DNA from: JBAVQS01 sp049694275 | GTDB lineage: Bacteria > Chloroflexota > Anaerolineae > UBA4142 > SHND01 | NCBI GenBank assembly: GCA_049694275.1 | Contig: JBAVQS010000092.1 | Span: 1-6,520, forward strand | Length of the DNA: 6,520 bases | Reading direction: 5' to 3' | In this document: one piece after another, positions 1-5,479 of the stretch | How the letters are laid out: each line of letters begins with the position of its first letter | Position numbering within the stretch: the stretch's first letter is position 1 | The notes under the pieces: generated by a model | Databases searched by the model: none | The model's input: the letters and a program-made list of their open reading frames with translations, nothing else | Told to the model about the DNA's origin: nothing | Made by a program: the position numbers and the translations under genes

Positions 1-74
1 CTTCCGCTGAAATGCCCGAAGGAGTTTGCTCGGCACTCATGTCACAATTATGCACTCGTCTCGTTGCCGTGACC

Positions 75-97
75 ATCGTCAATAATCGTCATTGACG
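75..97. promoter_or_regulatory. candidate operator: repeated CGTCA motif upstream of yceI-like gene
   Basis: The 7-mer ATCGTCA occurs at 75-81 and again at 85-91, exactly 10 bp (one helical turn) apart. The second copy continues into an inverted copy, so CGTCA-T-TGACG (87-97) is a perfect 5-1-5 palindrome. This arrangement, 60-80 bp before the start of the YceI-like gene, is what a dimeric regulator site can look like. I could not match a good -35/-10 pair in the same stretch; TTGACG (92-97) is a possible -35, but no acceptable -10 lies 16-18 bp downstream. The regulator is unknown and chance occurrence is possible. Confidence 0.3.
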
Positions 98-140
98 CGC
101 TGGTTGTCACACCACTGAACGGTTACAACAAAACAATTCA

Positions 141-147
141 AAAGGAG
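141..147 (+). promoter_or_regulatory. ribosome binding site deciding the YceI-like start
   Basis: AAAGGAG at 141-147 is a strong Shine-Dalgarno sequence. It lies 1 nt before the upstream ATG at 149, too close to use, and 10 nt before the in-frame ATG at 158. The protein should therefore begin at 158 (MSWQVDYAH), which also matches the usual beginning of YceI proteins. Confidence 0.75.
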
Positions 148-157
148 AATGATAAAG

Positions 158-760
158 ATGTCCTGGCAAGTCGATTATGCTCATACGCACCTTCAGTTTT
201 CGGCCAAACACATGATGATCTCGACCGTTCGGGGTCAGTTTGATAAACTCAAGATTGACTCTCATATTGACGAAGACGAAATCGGTCAGATTCATGACAA
301 GGGGACGCTGACGGAGGATGATCTCCTCAACAGCAAGCTGCACGTCCAGATTGAGACGGCCAGCATCAACACCCACCAGGCGGACCGGGATACCCACCTG
401 CGCTCGCCCGATTTCCTGAACGCCGAAAAGTATCCCTATATCACCTTTCAAATGACCGGCGGCCAAAAGATCGACGATAACCATTCCAAGCTGTTCGGCA
501 ATCTGACCATTCGCGATGTGACCAAGCCGGTCGTTCTGGACACCGAATACCTCGGCCAGTCCAAGACCCCGTGGGGCACGCTCAATGCCGGTTTTTCGGC
601 CAAAACCAAGCTCAACCGCGAAGAATTTGGCCTGACCTGGAATGTGGCGCTCGAAACCGGCGGCTGGCTTGTCGGAAGAGATATTAACGTCGAAATCGAC
701 ATCGAATTTGTCAAGCAACCGGAACCGGCCAAGCAGCCCGAAGCGGCGGCCTCAGCCTAA
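158..760 (+). CDS. YceI family protein (lipocalin-like, polyisoprenoid-binding type)
   Basis: This 200-residue protein has YceI (PF04264) hallmarks. The N-terminus MSWQVDYAHTHLQFSAKHMM with STVRGQF is followed by QADRDTHLRS (about residues 74-83) and NAEKYPYITF. After these come GNLTIRDVTKPVVLD (114-128), EEFGLTWN (155-162) and a final beta strand INVEIDIEFV. Known family members form a single eight-stranded beta barrel that holds a long-chain isoprenoid or similar lipid; the role in most bacteria is unknown. There is no signal peptide, so the product should be cytoplasmic, unlike E. coli YceI, which is periplasmic. It ends in an unusual low-complexity Pro/Ala/Glu tail (KQPEPAKQPEAAASA) that looks disordered. 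The start at 158 is chosen over 149 from RBS spacing. A hairpin at 801-831 separates it from the next gene. Family assignment is firm; the ligand is not visible from sequence. Confidence 0.92.
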   Translation: MSWQVDYAHTHLQFSAKHMMISTVRGQFDKLKIDSHIDEDEIGQIHDKGTLTEDDLLNSKLHVQIETASINTHQADRDTHLRSPDFLNAEKYPYITFQMTGGQKIDDNHSKLFGNLTIRDVTKPVVLDTEYLGQSKTPWGTLNAGFSAKTKLNREEFGLTWNVALETGGWLVGRDINVEIDIEFVKQPEPAKQPEAAASA

Positions 761-800
761 ACACTGTTTTGCAGTCGATTAACCTGAATAGTAAGAGCGA

Positions 801-831
801 CAAGAGCGTCCGGATGGTCCGGGCGCTCTTG
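801..831 (+). terminator. strong stem-loop between YceI-like and LUD genes, possible terminator lacking a T-tract
   Basis: CAAGAGCGTCCGGA (801-814) pairs with TCCGGGCGCTCTTG (818-831) over 14 bp, with one G-U wobble and a 3-nt loop (TGG). It starts 40 nt after the YceI-like stop codon and ends 17 nt before the LUD start. No T-run follows (GCCAAG instead), so it is not a canonical intrinsic terminator. It may end transcription with a factor, stabilise the upstream mRNA 3' end, or affect translation of the LUD gene, whose Shine-Dalgarno (TGGAGA, 839-844) lies just beyond it. Confidence 0.45.
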
Positions 832-848
832 CCAAGAATGGAGACAAG

Positions 849-1502
849 ATGTCTGTCATCGAAACACAAATTCTGGAACCGCGCAAGGAACCCAATCCCG
901 AATTCGGCCAACTGGCTTCGGATGAAGCGGTCAAGCGCACAGCCGTTGCGTTACGTGCGCACGGCATGGAGGTCCTCGTAGTCAATACGGGCGAGGAGGC
1001 CAAGCAGGCCGTTCTCAAGATCGTCCCGCACGGCGCCTCGGTTTATTCCACGAGCTCCCAAACGCTCGACACGATCGGGCTGACGCATGAATTGAACGAG
1101 ACCGGGCATTATCACTCGATTCGCAAGCGCACGATCGCGATGGATCGCAAGACCGAGATGACCGAGATCCGGCGACTCCAGTCGAGCCATGATTTTGTCG
1201 TCGGCAGTGTGCATGCCATTACCGAGACCGGGTCGGTCCTGATTGCCTCGCGGGGCGGCAGCCAGTTACCGGCGTACGCGTACGGCGCAGACCGCGTCAT
1301 CTGGGTGGCCGGTACGCAAAAGATCGTGACGGATATCGAAGAAGGACTGCAGCGGCTGTACCAGTACAGCTTACCGCTGGAGGATGTGCGAGCCCGCAAG
1401 GCGTATGGCATCTCCAGCGCGATCAACAAGATTCTCATCGTCAACGCCGAAACGCCGGGCCGCACAACGGTTGTGCTCGTCAAAGAAAACCTGGGATTCT
1501 AA
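849..1502 (+). CDS. LUD domain protein (LutC/YkgG family), stand-alone
   Basis: This 217-residue protein is a LUD-domain (PF02589, formerly DUF162) protein of the LutC/YkgG type. Visible landmarks are a Rossmann-like N-terminal half (HGMEVLVVNTGEEA, residues 38-51; HGASVYSTSSQTL, 61-73), the conserved segment VGSVHAITETGSVLIAS (118-134) and the C-terminal VIWVAGTQKIV (150-160). LutC acts with LutA and LutB in lactate oxidation, but neither partner is adjacent here, and I see no ferredoxin-type cysteines; the protein appears to have no cysteine at all. Its substrate and role are therefore open. The start is supported by TGGAGA at 839-844, about 5 nt before the ATG. A strong terminator follows directly after the stop codon, so this gene ends its transcript. 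The family call is strong; a role in lactate use would be inference only. Confidence 0.85.
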   Translation: MSVIETQILEPRKEPNPEFGQLASDEAVKRTAVALRAHGMEVLVVNTGEEAKQAVLKIVPHGASVYSTSSQTLDTIGLTHELNETGHYHSIRKRTIAMDRKTEMTEIRRLQSSHDFVVGSVHAITETGSVLIASRGGSQLPAYAYGADRVIWVAGTQKIVTDIEEGLQRLYQYSLPLEDVRARKAYGISSAINKILIVNAETPGRTTVVLVKENLGF

Positions 1503-1503
1503 T

Positions 1504-1535
1504 AAAAGGGGCGTCCACTACGGACGCCCTTTTTT
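1504..1535. terminator. intrinsic terminator, probably bidirectional, between convergent genes
   Basis: GGGCGTCC (1509-1516) and GGACGCCC (1522-1529) form a perfect 8-bp G+C-rich stem with a 5-nt loop, followed by six T (1530-1535). Four A (1504-1507) precede the stem, so the minus strand also reads stem then TTTT. It lies 2 nt after the LUD stop on the plus strand and about 20 nt past the esterase stop on the minus strand, so it can serve both converging genes. Confidence 0.93.
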
Positions 1536-1554
1536 GTTCCATCTCGGCCCAAGC

Positions 1555-2601
1555 TCACACCGCGCCGAACAAAGTCTCCAGACCATTCCCCACATCGTTC
1601 CGCCACGCCGTAAAGTTGTGCCCGGTCTCCTGTTCGTGATAGGTGACCGCATACTCCTTTTCCTGTAAAAGCCGGTGCATTCGCCGGTTCGTCTCGACCA
1701 GCCCTTCAAACCGCCCACAATCCATCCAGATGTGGAGCGGGCGGCGCGGCCCATCGCGAACCAGGTCATAGACCACCGCATCATAACTCTCCATGCTAAA
1801 GGCGCCCGACTGACAGAGGACACGGCCAAAGGCCTGGGGAAGGCGGAGCGCAGCATAGAGTGCGATAAGCCCCCCCAGCGATGCGCCCATAATTCCATAA
1901 CTCCCCGGCGCGGCGTCCAGGTCAACGAGGTTGAGCGTTGCGCGGGCAAGGGGCAAGAGCGCGGTGACCAGCATAGCAATCACGCTTTCATTGCACGCGT
2001 ATTCGACAAACCGCATCGGCCCGCCATGATGAATCATCGCTAGCGCAATCGGCTGAATGCGCCCCTCGGCAATCAGGTTATCGACAATGGTGGTCAGGTG
2101 TCCGCGCCGGAGATAATCCGCGCCGTCAAAAACAACCAGCAGGGGCACGGGATACTGCACCGGCGGTTGGTAGAAATAAACGGTGCGCCGATTACGGGCC
2201 ACCAAACCTTCCCCTTCCATGATCAAGGAGGTTACCTTGCCCCCAGAGACGCTTGCCGTGCGCCGGGTGAGCGCGGCGGGCGCCGCGTCCGGCATATAGA
2301 AAAACTGGTTAAAGCGGCCGACGCCGTTATCAACATGGGTCGCATTGCACGGGTCGATCCGGCGCTTGTTCTTGCTGATAAAAGCGTACTCGAGATAGGC
2401 GTCGCGCGGAAAGGTGGTCGAATAGCCCCACAGACCCGACCCCAGCTTGTCCAGCTCGATCAGTTTGGCCGCATCCCAATCGGTCCAGTCTCCCATCAGA
2501 GAGGGCGCGTGCCGTCCTTTCCACAGAAACGTGGCTGTCTTGCCGTCAATCAGCGGCGTCCCTTCGCGCCTGGCGCGCGCATAGAGCTGTTTAATATCCA
2601 T
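1555..2601 (-). CDS. alpha/beta-hydrolase, putative esterase (enterochelin esterase/esterase D type)
   Basis: This 348-residue protein belongs to the putative esterase family (PF00756). In my numbering from the chosen start, the nucleophile elbow GASLGG places Ser at 241. A likely acid is Asp294 in MDCGRFEG, and the catalytic His is 328 in ETGHNFTAWR, the usual order for this fold. The first ~100 residues (ATFLWKGRHAPSLMGDWTDWD, then YLEYAFI) resemble the immunoglobulin-like CBM48/Fes N-terminal domain found before many such hydrolases. No signal peptide is seen, so it is probably cytoplasmic. The substrate could be a siderophore, a carbohydrate ester or another ester; nothing nearby indicates iron uptake. 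The reading frame stays open upstream to 2655, but the extra 18 residues are encoded by the 8-bp repeat array and look non-genuine, so I place the start at 2601. The Shine-Dalgarno there is weak. It lies downstream of the formate ligase gene and ends at a shared terminator. Confidence 0.85.
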   Translation of the reverse strand: MDIKQLYARARREGTPLIDGKTATFLWKGRHAPSLMGDWTDWDAAKLIELDKLGSGLWGYSTTFPRDAYLEYAFISKNKRRIDPCNATHVDNGVGRFNQFFYMPDAAPAALTRRTASVSGGKVTSLIMEGEGLVARNRRTVYFYQPPVQYPVPLLVVFDGADYLRRGHLTTIVDNLIAEGRIQPIALAMIHHGGPMRFVEYACNESVIAMLVTALLPLARATLNLVDLDAAPGSYGIMGASLGGLIALYAALRLPQAFGRVLCQSGAFSMESYDAVVYDLVRDGPRRPLHIWMDCGRFEGLVETNRRMHRLLQEKEYAVTYHEQETGHNFTAWRNDVGNGLETLFGAV

Positions 2602-2613
2602 TGAAAAATATGC

Positions 2614-2733
2614 AGGTAGGTAAGGAAACAGGTAGAGAAGTAAACAAGTAGACAAGTAAACAGGTCCAAGTCCCCCCAGTTTACTTGTTTTCCTGTCTAC
2701 CTGTCTACCTGTTTTCCTGTTTCTCTGTTTCCC
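2614..2733. repeat. two facing arrays of an 8-bp repeat forming a long imperfect hairpin
   Basis: The gap between the esterase and formate ligase genes is almost entirely repeats. The left array has five 8-bp units reading AGGAAACA, GGTAGAGA, AGTAAACA, AGTAGACA, AGTAAACA (2623-2662), preceded by a degenerate AGGTAGGTA (2614-2622). The right array has seven units in the opposite orientation (AGTTTACT, TGTTTTCC, TGTCTACC twice, TGTTTTCC, TGTTTCTC, TGTTTCCC; 2678-2733). The unit consensus is roughly RGWARACA. The arms face each other across a short spacer with a run of six C. The innermost ten bases (2652-2661 and 2679-2688) are exactly complementary, and the outer units pair with mismatches. 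The right array ends 7 bp before the ligase stop codon. It could be a transcription terminator or attenuator between the two minus-strand genes, a protein-binding array, or a small dispersed repeat. I do not recognise a named family. Confidence 0.85.
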
Positions 2734-2740
2734 GCTTGGC

Positions 2741-4606
2741 CTAGAACAGCCCGACTACCTTGCCCGTTTCGAGGTCGAGATCGACATCGTAGAACACAGG
2801 GCGGGTGGGGAGTCCGGGCATCGTGCTCATTTTACCACAAAGCGGATAGAGGAACCCTGCGCCGACGGAGGCGCGAATGTCGCGGATCGGAAGCCGCCAG
2901 CCGGTCGGGCGCCCCTTGAGCGTTGGGTCGTGTGAAAGACTGAGGTGCGTCTTGGCCATGCAGATCGGGAGCTTGTCAAAGCCGAACCGCGTATAGAGCT
3001 CCACCTTGGCTTTGGCTTCGGGCGTATAATCCACCCCGTCCGCGCCATAGATTTTCCGGGCGATAATCTCAATCTTGTCCTCGATCGGAATATCAAGCGG
3101 ATAGAGGAACTTGAACTCGGCGGGCTTGTTCGCCGCATCCATGACCGCCTCCGCCAGCTCGATTGCGCCCTTGCCGCCGTCCATCCAGTGCGTGCTCTTG
3201 ACGGCGACTGCGCCCGCCTGCTCGGCGATGCGCTGGACCGCCTTGATCTCGTCGTCGGTGTCGTACTTGAACGAGTTGACCGCGACCACCACCGGGATGC
3301 CGTACAGCCGGGCATTCTCGATGTGCTTGATGAGGTTGGCCGCGCCCTTTTCCAACAACTCCAGGTTCTCTTCCGTATACGCTTTGTCCAGCGGTTTGCC
3401 CGCGACCACCTTGGGGCCGCCGCCATGCATCTTGAGCGCGCGGACCGTGGCGACGAGGACGACGACATTCGGAATCAGGCCCGAGTAGCGGCACTTGATA
3501 TCCATGAATTTTTCCATCCCGATGTCAGCGCCAAAGCCGGATTCCGTGACGACGTAATCGGCGAGCTTGAGCGCGATCTGGTCGGCGATGATGGACGAGT
3601 TGCCGTGGGCAATGTTGGCAAATGGGCCGGCATGCACAAAGGCAGGCGTGCCTTCGAGCGTCTGCATCAGAGTCGGCATGATTGCATCCTTCATCAGGAC
3701 GGTCATCGCGCCGGCGACCCCCAGGTCCTCGGCGGTGATCGGATCGCCGTGCAGGCTCGTTCCAATGACCATGCGGCTGAGCCGCTCGCGCAGGTCGGCG
3801 AGCCCCGTCGTCAATCCCAGGATCGCCATGACCTCGCTGGCGACCGAAATATCGAAACCGGTGAATCGCTCGTTGCCGACCTCTTCTTCGCCCAGCCCAA
3901 TCTGGATGCGGCGCAGCATGCGGTCGTTGATATCCACCACCCGCTGCCAGGTAATGCTGTTCGGGTCAATGTCGAGGCGGAACAGGCGTTGCCTGTCTGC
4001 GGCATCCAGTTCGGCCAGATAATTCGCTTCAATCCCCAGCTTTTCCATGCGCCGGCGCAGCGAGGGCGCCAGGTAGCCGTTCGGGCATAGGGCCTGTGCG
4101 AGCTTGTCATTGTCAGGGGTCTTACGTTCGTGCAGAATCCGGGCGTCGATGGCCGCGGCGAGCAGGTTATTAGCTGCTGTGACGGCATGAATATCGCCGG
4201 TCAGATGCAGATTGAAATCCTCCATCGGGACAAGCTGCGAATAGCCGCCGCCGGCCGCGCCGCCTTTGATTCCAAAAGTGGGGCCCATCGAGGGCTGGCG
4301 AATGCAGGTAAAAACACGTTGTTTGAGTTGCGCGCCCAGCGCCTGGGACAGGCCGACCGTCGTAGTGGTTTTGCCCTCGCCGAGCGGGGTGGGGGTGATT
4401 GCGGTAACGTCGATGTATTTGCCCTGCGGACGATTCTTGAGGCGCTCGCGCACGTCAAGGTGGACCTTGGCTTTGTAATTTCCAAACAGTTCGAGCTCGT
4501 GCGGCTCCAACCCAATCTCGTGCGCAACGTCGAGGATGGGGCGCAGCTCTGCGGCTTGAGCGATCTCGATATCGCTGGGAACCGGACGTTTGAGTGTGAT
4601 AGGCAT
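2741..4606 (-). CDS. fhs: formate--tetrahydrofolate ligase, long eukaryote-like form
   Basis: This 621-residue protein is formate--tetrahydrofolate ligase (PF01268). It joins formate to tetrahydrofolate using ATP, giving 10-formyl-THF for purine synthesis, initiator-tRNA formylation and one-carbon (in some bacteria Wood-Ljungdahl) metabolism. It is cytoplasmic. Visible motifs are VPSDIEIAQ at the start, the ATP loop TPTPLGEGKTTT (71-82, Lys79), RQPSMGPTFGIKGGAAGGGY (103-122), HLTGDIHAVTAANNL (134-148), HAGPFANIAHGNSSIIAD (325-342), GFGADIGMEKF (357-367), ATVRALKMHGGGP (386-398) and STMPGLPTRP (594-603). Typical bacterial enzymes have about 555-560 residues. This one carries an extra stretch near 157-210 and reads throughout like the synthetase domain of eukaryotic C1-THF synthase (MTHFD1), here as a separate protein. 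The start is supported by AGGAGGAGG (4612-4620) 5 nt upstream. It lies divergent from the GNAT gene and upstream of the esterase. Confidence 0.97.
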   Translation of the reverse strand: MPITLKRPVPSDIEIAQAAELRPILDVAHEIGLEPHELELFGNYKAKVHLDVRERLKNRPQGKYIDVTAITPTPLGEGKTTTTVGLSQALGAQLKQRVFTCIRQPSMGPTFGIKGGAAGGGYSQLVPMEDFNLHLTGDIHAVTAANNLLAAAIDARILHERKTPDNDKLAQALCPNGYLAPSLRRRMEKLGIEANYLAELDAADRQRLFRLDIDPNSITWQRVVDINDRMLRRIQIGLGEEEVGNERFTGFDISVASEVMAILGLTTGLADLRERLSRMVIGTSLHGDPITAEDLGVAGAMTVLMKDAIMPTLMQTLEGTPAFVHAGPFANIAHGNSSIIADQIALKLADYVVTESGFGADIGMEKFMDIKCRYSGLIPNVVVLVATVRALKMHGGGPKVVAGKPLDKAYTEENLELLEKGAANLIKHIENARLYGIPVVVAVNSFKYDTDDEIKAVQRIAEQAGAVAVKSTHWMDGGKGAIELAEAVMDAANKPAEFKFLYPLDIPIEDKIEIIARKIYGADGVDYTPEAKAKVELYTRFGFDKLPICMAKTHLSLSHDPTLKGRPTGWRLPIRDIRASVGAGFLYPLCGKMSTMPGLPTRPVFYDVDLDLETGKVVGLF

Positions 4607-4748
4607 CTTTGCCTCCTCCTGAGGTGAAATGGGATATTTCCCCTTGTATCTCTACAACCTGTGGGTTGAGTTTTGGTCCTATTCGCGTATGAATCTCGTT
4701 ACTAAACGCAAGCCCTCTTTGACGCGCCGTGCAAGTGCGCGACCCCCA

Positions 4749-4777
4749 TTGACAAGCAGTTCACATTACAGTATGAT
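4749..4777 (+). promoter_or_regulatory. near-consensus sigma-70 promoter
   Basis: TTGACA (4749-4754) is a perfect -35 box. A 17-bp spacer follows, then TATGAT (4772-4777), which matches 5 of 6 positions of the -10 consensus. Transcription would start near 4784, leaving a leader of about 190 nt before the GNAT start codon. A second TTGACA at 4779-4784 has no -10 box at proper spacing. This is the best-matching promoter in the window, and it is likely to drive the GNAT, Tat-protein and HEAGH-protein genes. Confidence 0.7.
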
Positions 4778-4844
4778 TTTGACATTCATCGCTTTATCGG
4801 TTGTTCGTATATTTAATAGGATGTGGCACTTGTGCTCGTCGCAC

Positions 4845-4973
4845 TTACGGGTTAGCTTTTACCTCTGGCAATAAATCTCCCCATTGTAGTGGAGTAACAC
4901 CCCGTAACTCCTTGCTCGTTCACCCGAATATCTGCGGTACGTTCGCACTATGTCCTCCTAGCCATATTTCGGG
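4845..4973 (+). promoter_or_regulatory. candidate structured 5' leader of the GNAT gene
   Basis: Two long-range pairings follow the promoter. First, TTACGGG (4845-4851) pairs perfectly with CCCGTAA (4901-4907). TTA (4852-4854) then extends the stem with TAA (4895-4897) across a 3-nt bulge, enclosing an inner hairpin CTCC/GGAG (4877-4880 with 4891-4894). Second, CCCGAATAT (4923-4931) pairs with ATATTTCGGG (4964-4973), nine pairs with one bulged T, enclosing TGCG/CGCA (4933-4936 with 4944-4947). The second stem ends 3 nt before the GNAT ATG, where no Shine-Dalgarno is present. A riboswitch-like or protein-bound leader, or a small RNA, is possible. I recognise no known family, and no alignment supports the fold. 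Confidence 0.4.
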
Positions 4974-4976
4974 CTC

Positions 4977-5456
4977 ATGTCTATTATCTTGCGCGCTGCG
5001 CGCCCTGAAGACGACGCCTTTCTTTTGGGCGTCTATGCCAGTACCCGTACGGAAGAGATGGCGCTCGTCCCCTGGGCGGGTGAGCAGAAACAGGCGTTCC
5101 TGCAAATGCAGTTCAACGCCCAGCGCGAGTCCTATCGAATGCAGTTTCCTGGCGCCGAAGACCAGGTGATTTTGCAGGATGCGGTCCCGGTCGGACGGAT
5201 CATTGTCGCGCGCGAGCACGACCGGATTGAGCTGATGGACATTGCACTGCTCCCCGCGTATCGCGGCGCGGGGATTGGAACGACCTTGATCCGCGATTTG
5301 CAGGCCGAAGCGGCGCGGGGGGACAAGCCCCTGCGGCTCTATGTCGAGAGCTATAACCCGGCGCACCGGCTGTACGAGCGCCTCGGGTTTTCCAAGATCG
5401 GCGAGGTTACTTTTTACGACGAGATGGAATGGCGCGCCATGCCAACGAACAGGTGA
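4977..5456 (+). CDS. GNAT family N-acetyltransferase
   Basis: This 159-residue protein is a GCN5-related N-acetyltransferase (PF00583), which moves an acetyl group from acetyl-CoA to an amine. The start SIILRAARPEDDAFLLGVY is the usual first strand and helix. The CoA pyrophosphate loop is YRGAGIG (95-101), within DIALLPAYRGAGIGTTLI. The late strand LYVESYN (121-127) and RLYERLGF (131-138) form the conserved C-terminal part. The substrate cannot be told from sequence. Translation must start at 4977 or later, because an in-frame TAG lies at 4959-4961 and there is no start codon between; the Met there fits the family. There is no Shine-Dalgarno, and a predicted stem lies just upstream. The next gene starts 23 nt after its stop, so the two are probably cotranscribed. 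Confidence 0.9.
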   Translation: MSIILRAARPEDDAFLLGVYASTRTEEMALVPWAGEQKQAFLQMQFNAQRESYRMQFPGAEDQVILQDAVPVGRIIVAREHDRIELMDIALLPAYRGAGIGTTLIRDLQAEAARGDKPLRLYVESYNPAHRLYERLGFSKIGEVTFYDEMEWRAMPTNR

Positions 5457-5467
5457 TTCAGTTCCAC

Positions 5468-5472
5468 AGGAG
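5468..5472 (+). promoter_or_regulatory. ribosome binding site deciding the Tat-protein start
   Basis: AGGAG at 5468-5472 lies 7 nt before the ATG at 5480. This supports that start over the in-frame ATG at 5429, which would overlap the GNAT gene and place 17 non-signal residues ahead of the Tat signal. A second ATG follows directly at 5483. Confidence 0.7.
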
Positions 5473-5479
5473 CGGTAGC

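Larger units (their letters stand above)
4607..4976. other. divergent AT-richer intergenic region
   Basis: This gene-free stretch of 370 bp lies between the formate ligase (leftward) and the GNAT gene (rightward). By hand count 4621-4976 is about 47% G+C, clearly lower than the flanking genes. It holds the ligase Shine-Dalgarno (4612-4620, minus) and two small hairpins in the ligase leader: GGGA/TCCC at 4631-4642 and TTGTA/TACAA at 4644-4657. It also holds a strong plus-strand promoter (4749-4777) and a foldable GNAT leader (4845-4973). I could not pick out a convincing minus-strand promoter for the ligase. Open frames in the region lack a Shine-Dalgarno and recognisable protein features, so I treat it as regulatory, not coding. 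Confidence 0.7.

Noticed and set aside
2602..2655. 18-residue N-terminal extension of the esterase (MSTCLLLYLFPYLPAYFS), which looks like a signal peptide
   Set aside because: It is encoded by the 8-bp repeat array; the hydrophobic look comes from translating CCTGTTTAC-like repeats. The conserved protein begins at MDIKQLYARARREG (2601).
2614..2733. CRISPR array
   Set aside because: The units are only 8 bp, directly adjacent, degenerate and inverted across the centre, with no spacers and no cas genes nearby.
2945..4090. 381-codon plus-strand open frame opposite the formate ligase
   Set aside because: It is a shadow of the ligase gene on the other strand. It is rich in Arg, Asp and His as expected from antisense of a G+C-rich gene, with no family resemblance.
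4779..4817. Second TTGACA (4779-4784) as another promoter
   Set aside because: The nearest -10-like sequences (TATATT at 4808-4813 and TTTAAT at 4812-4817) are 23 and 27 bp away, too far for a sigma-70 promoter.
4629..4874. 81-codon plus-strand open frame starting MGYFPLYLYNLW
   Set aside because: It has no Shine-Dalgarno and no recognisable domain. It starts inside the formate ligase leader and spans the strong promoter, so it is more likely non-coding.
4821..4874. 17-residue possible leader peptide (MWHLCSSHLRVSFYLWQ) downstream of the strong promoter
   Set aside because: AGG sits directly against the ATG with no spacing, and there is no run of a single amino acid as in attenuator peptides. 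Too weak to call, though transcript data could revive it.
5429..5479. Earlier start for the Tat-signal protein at 5429
   Set aside because: It would overlap the GNAT gene by 28 bp and lacks its own Shine-Dalgarno; AGGAG at 5468-5472 fits the ATG at 5480.
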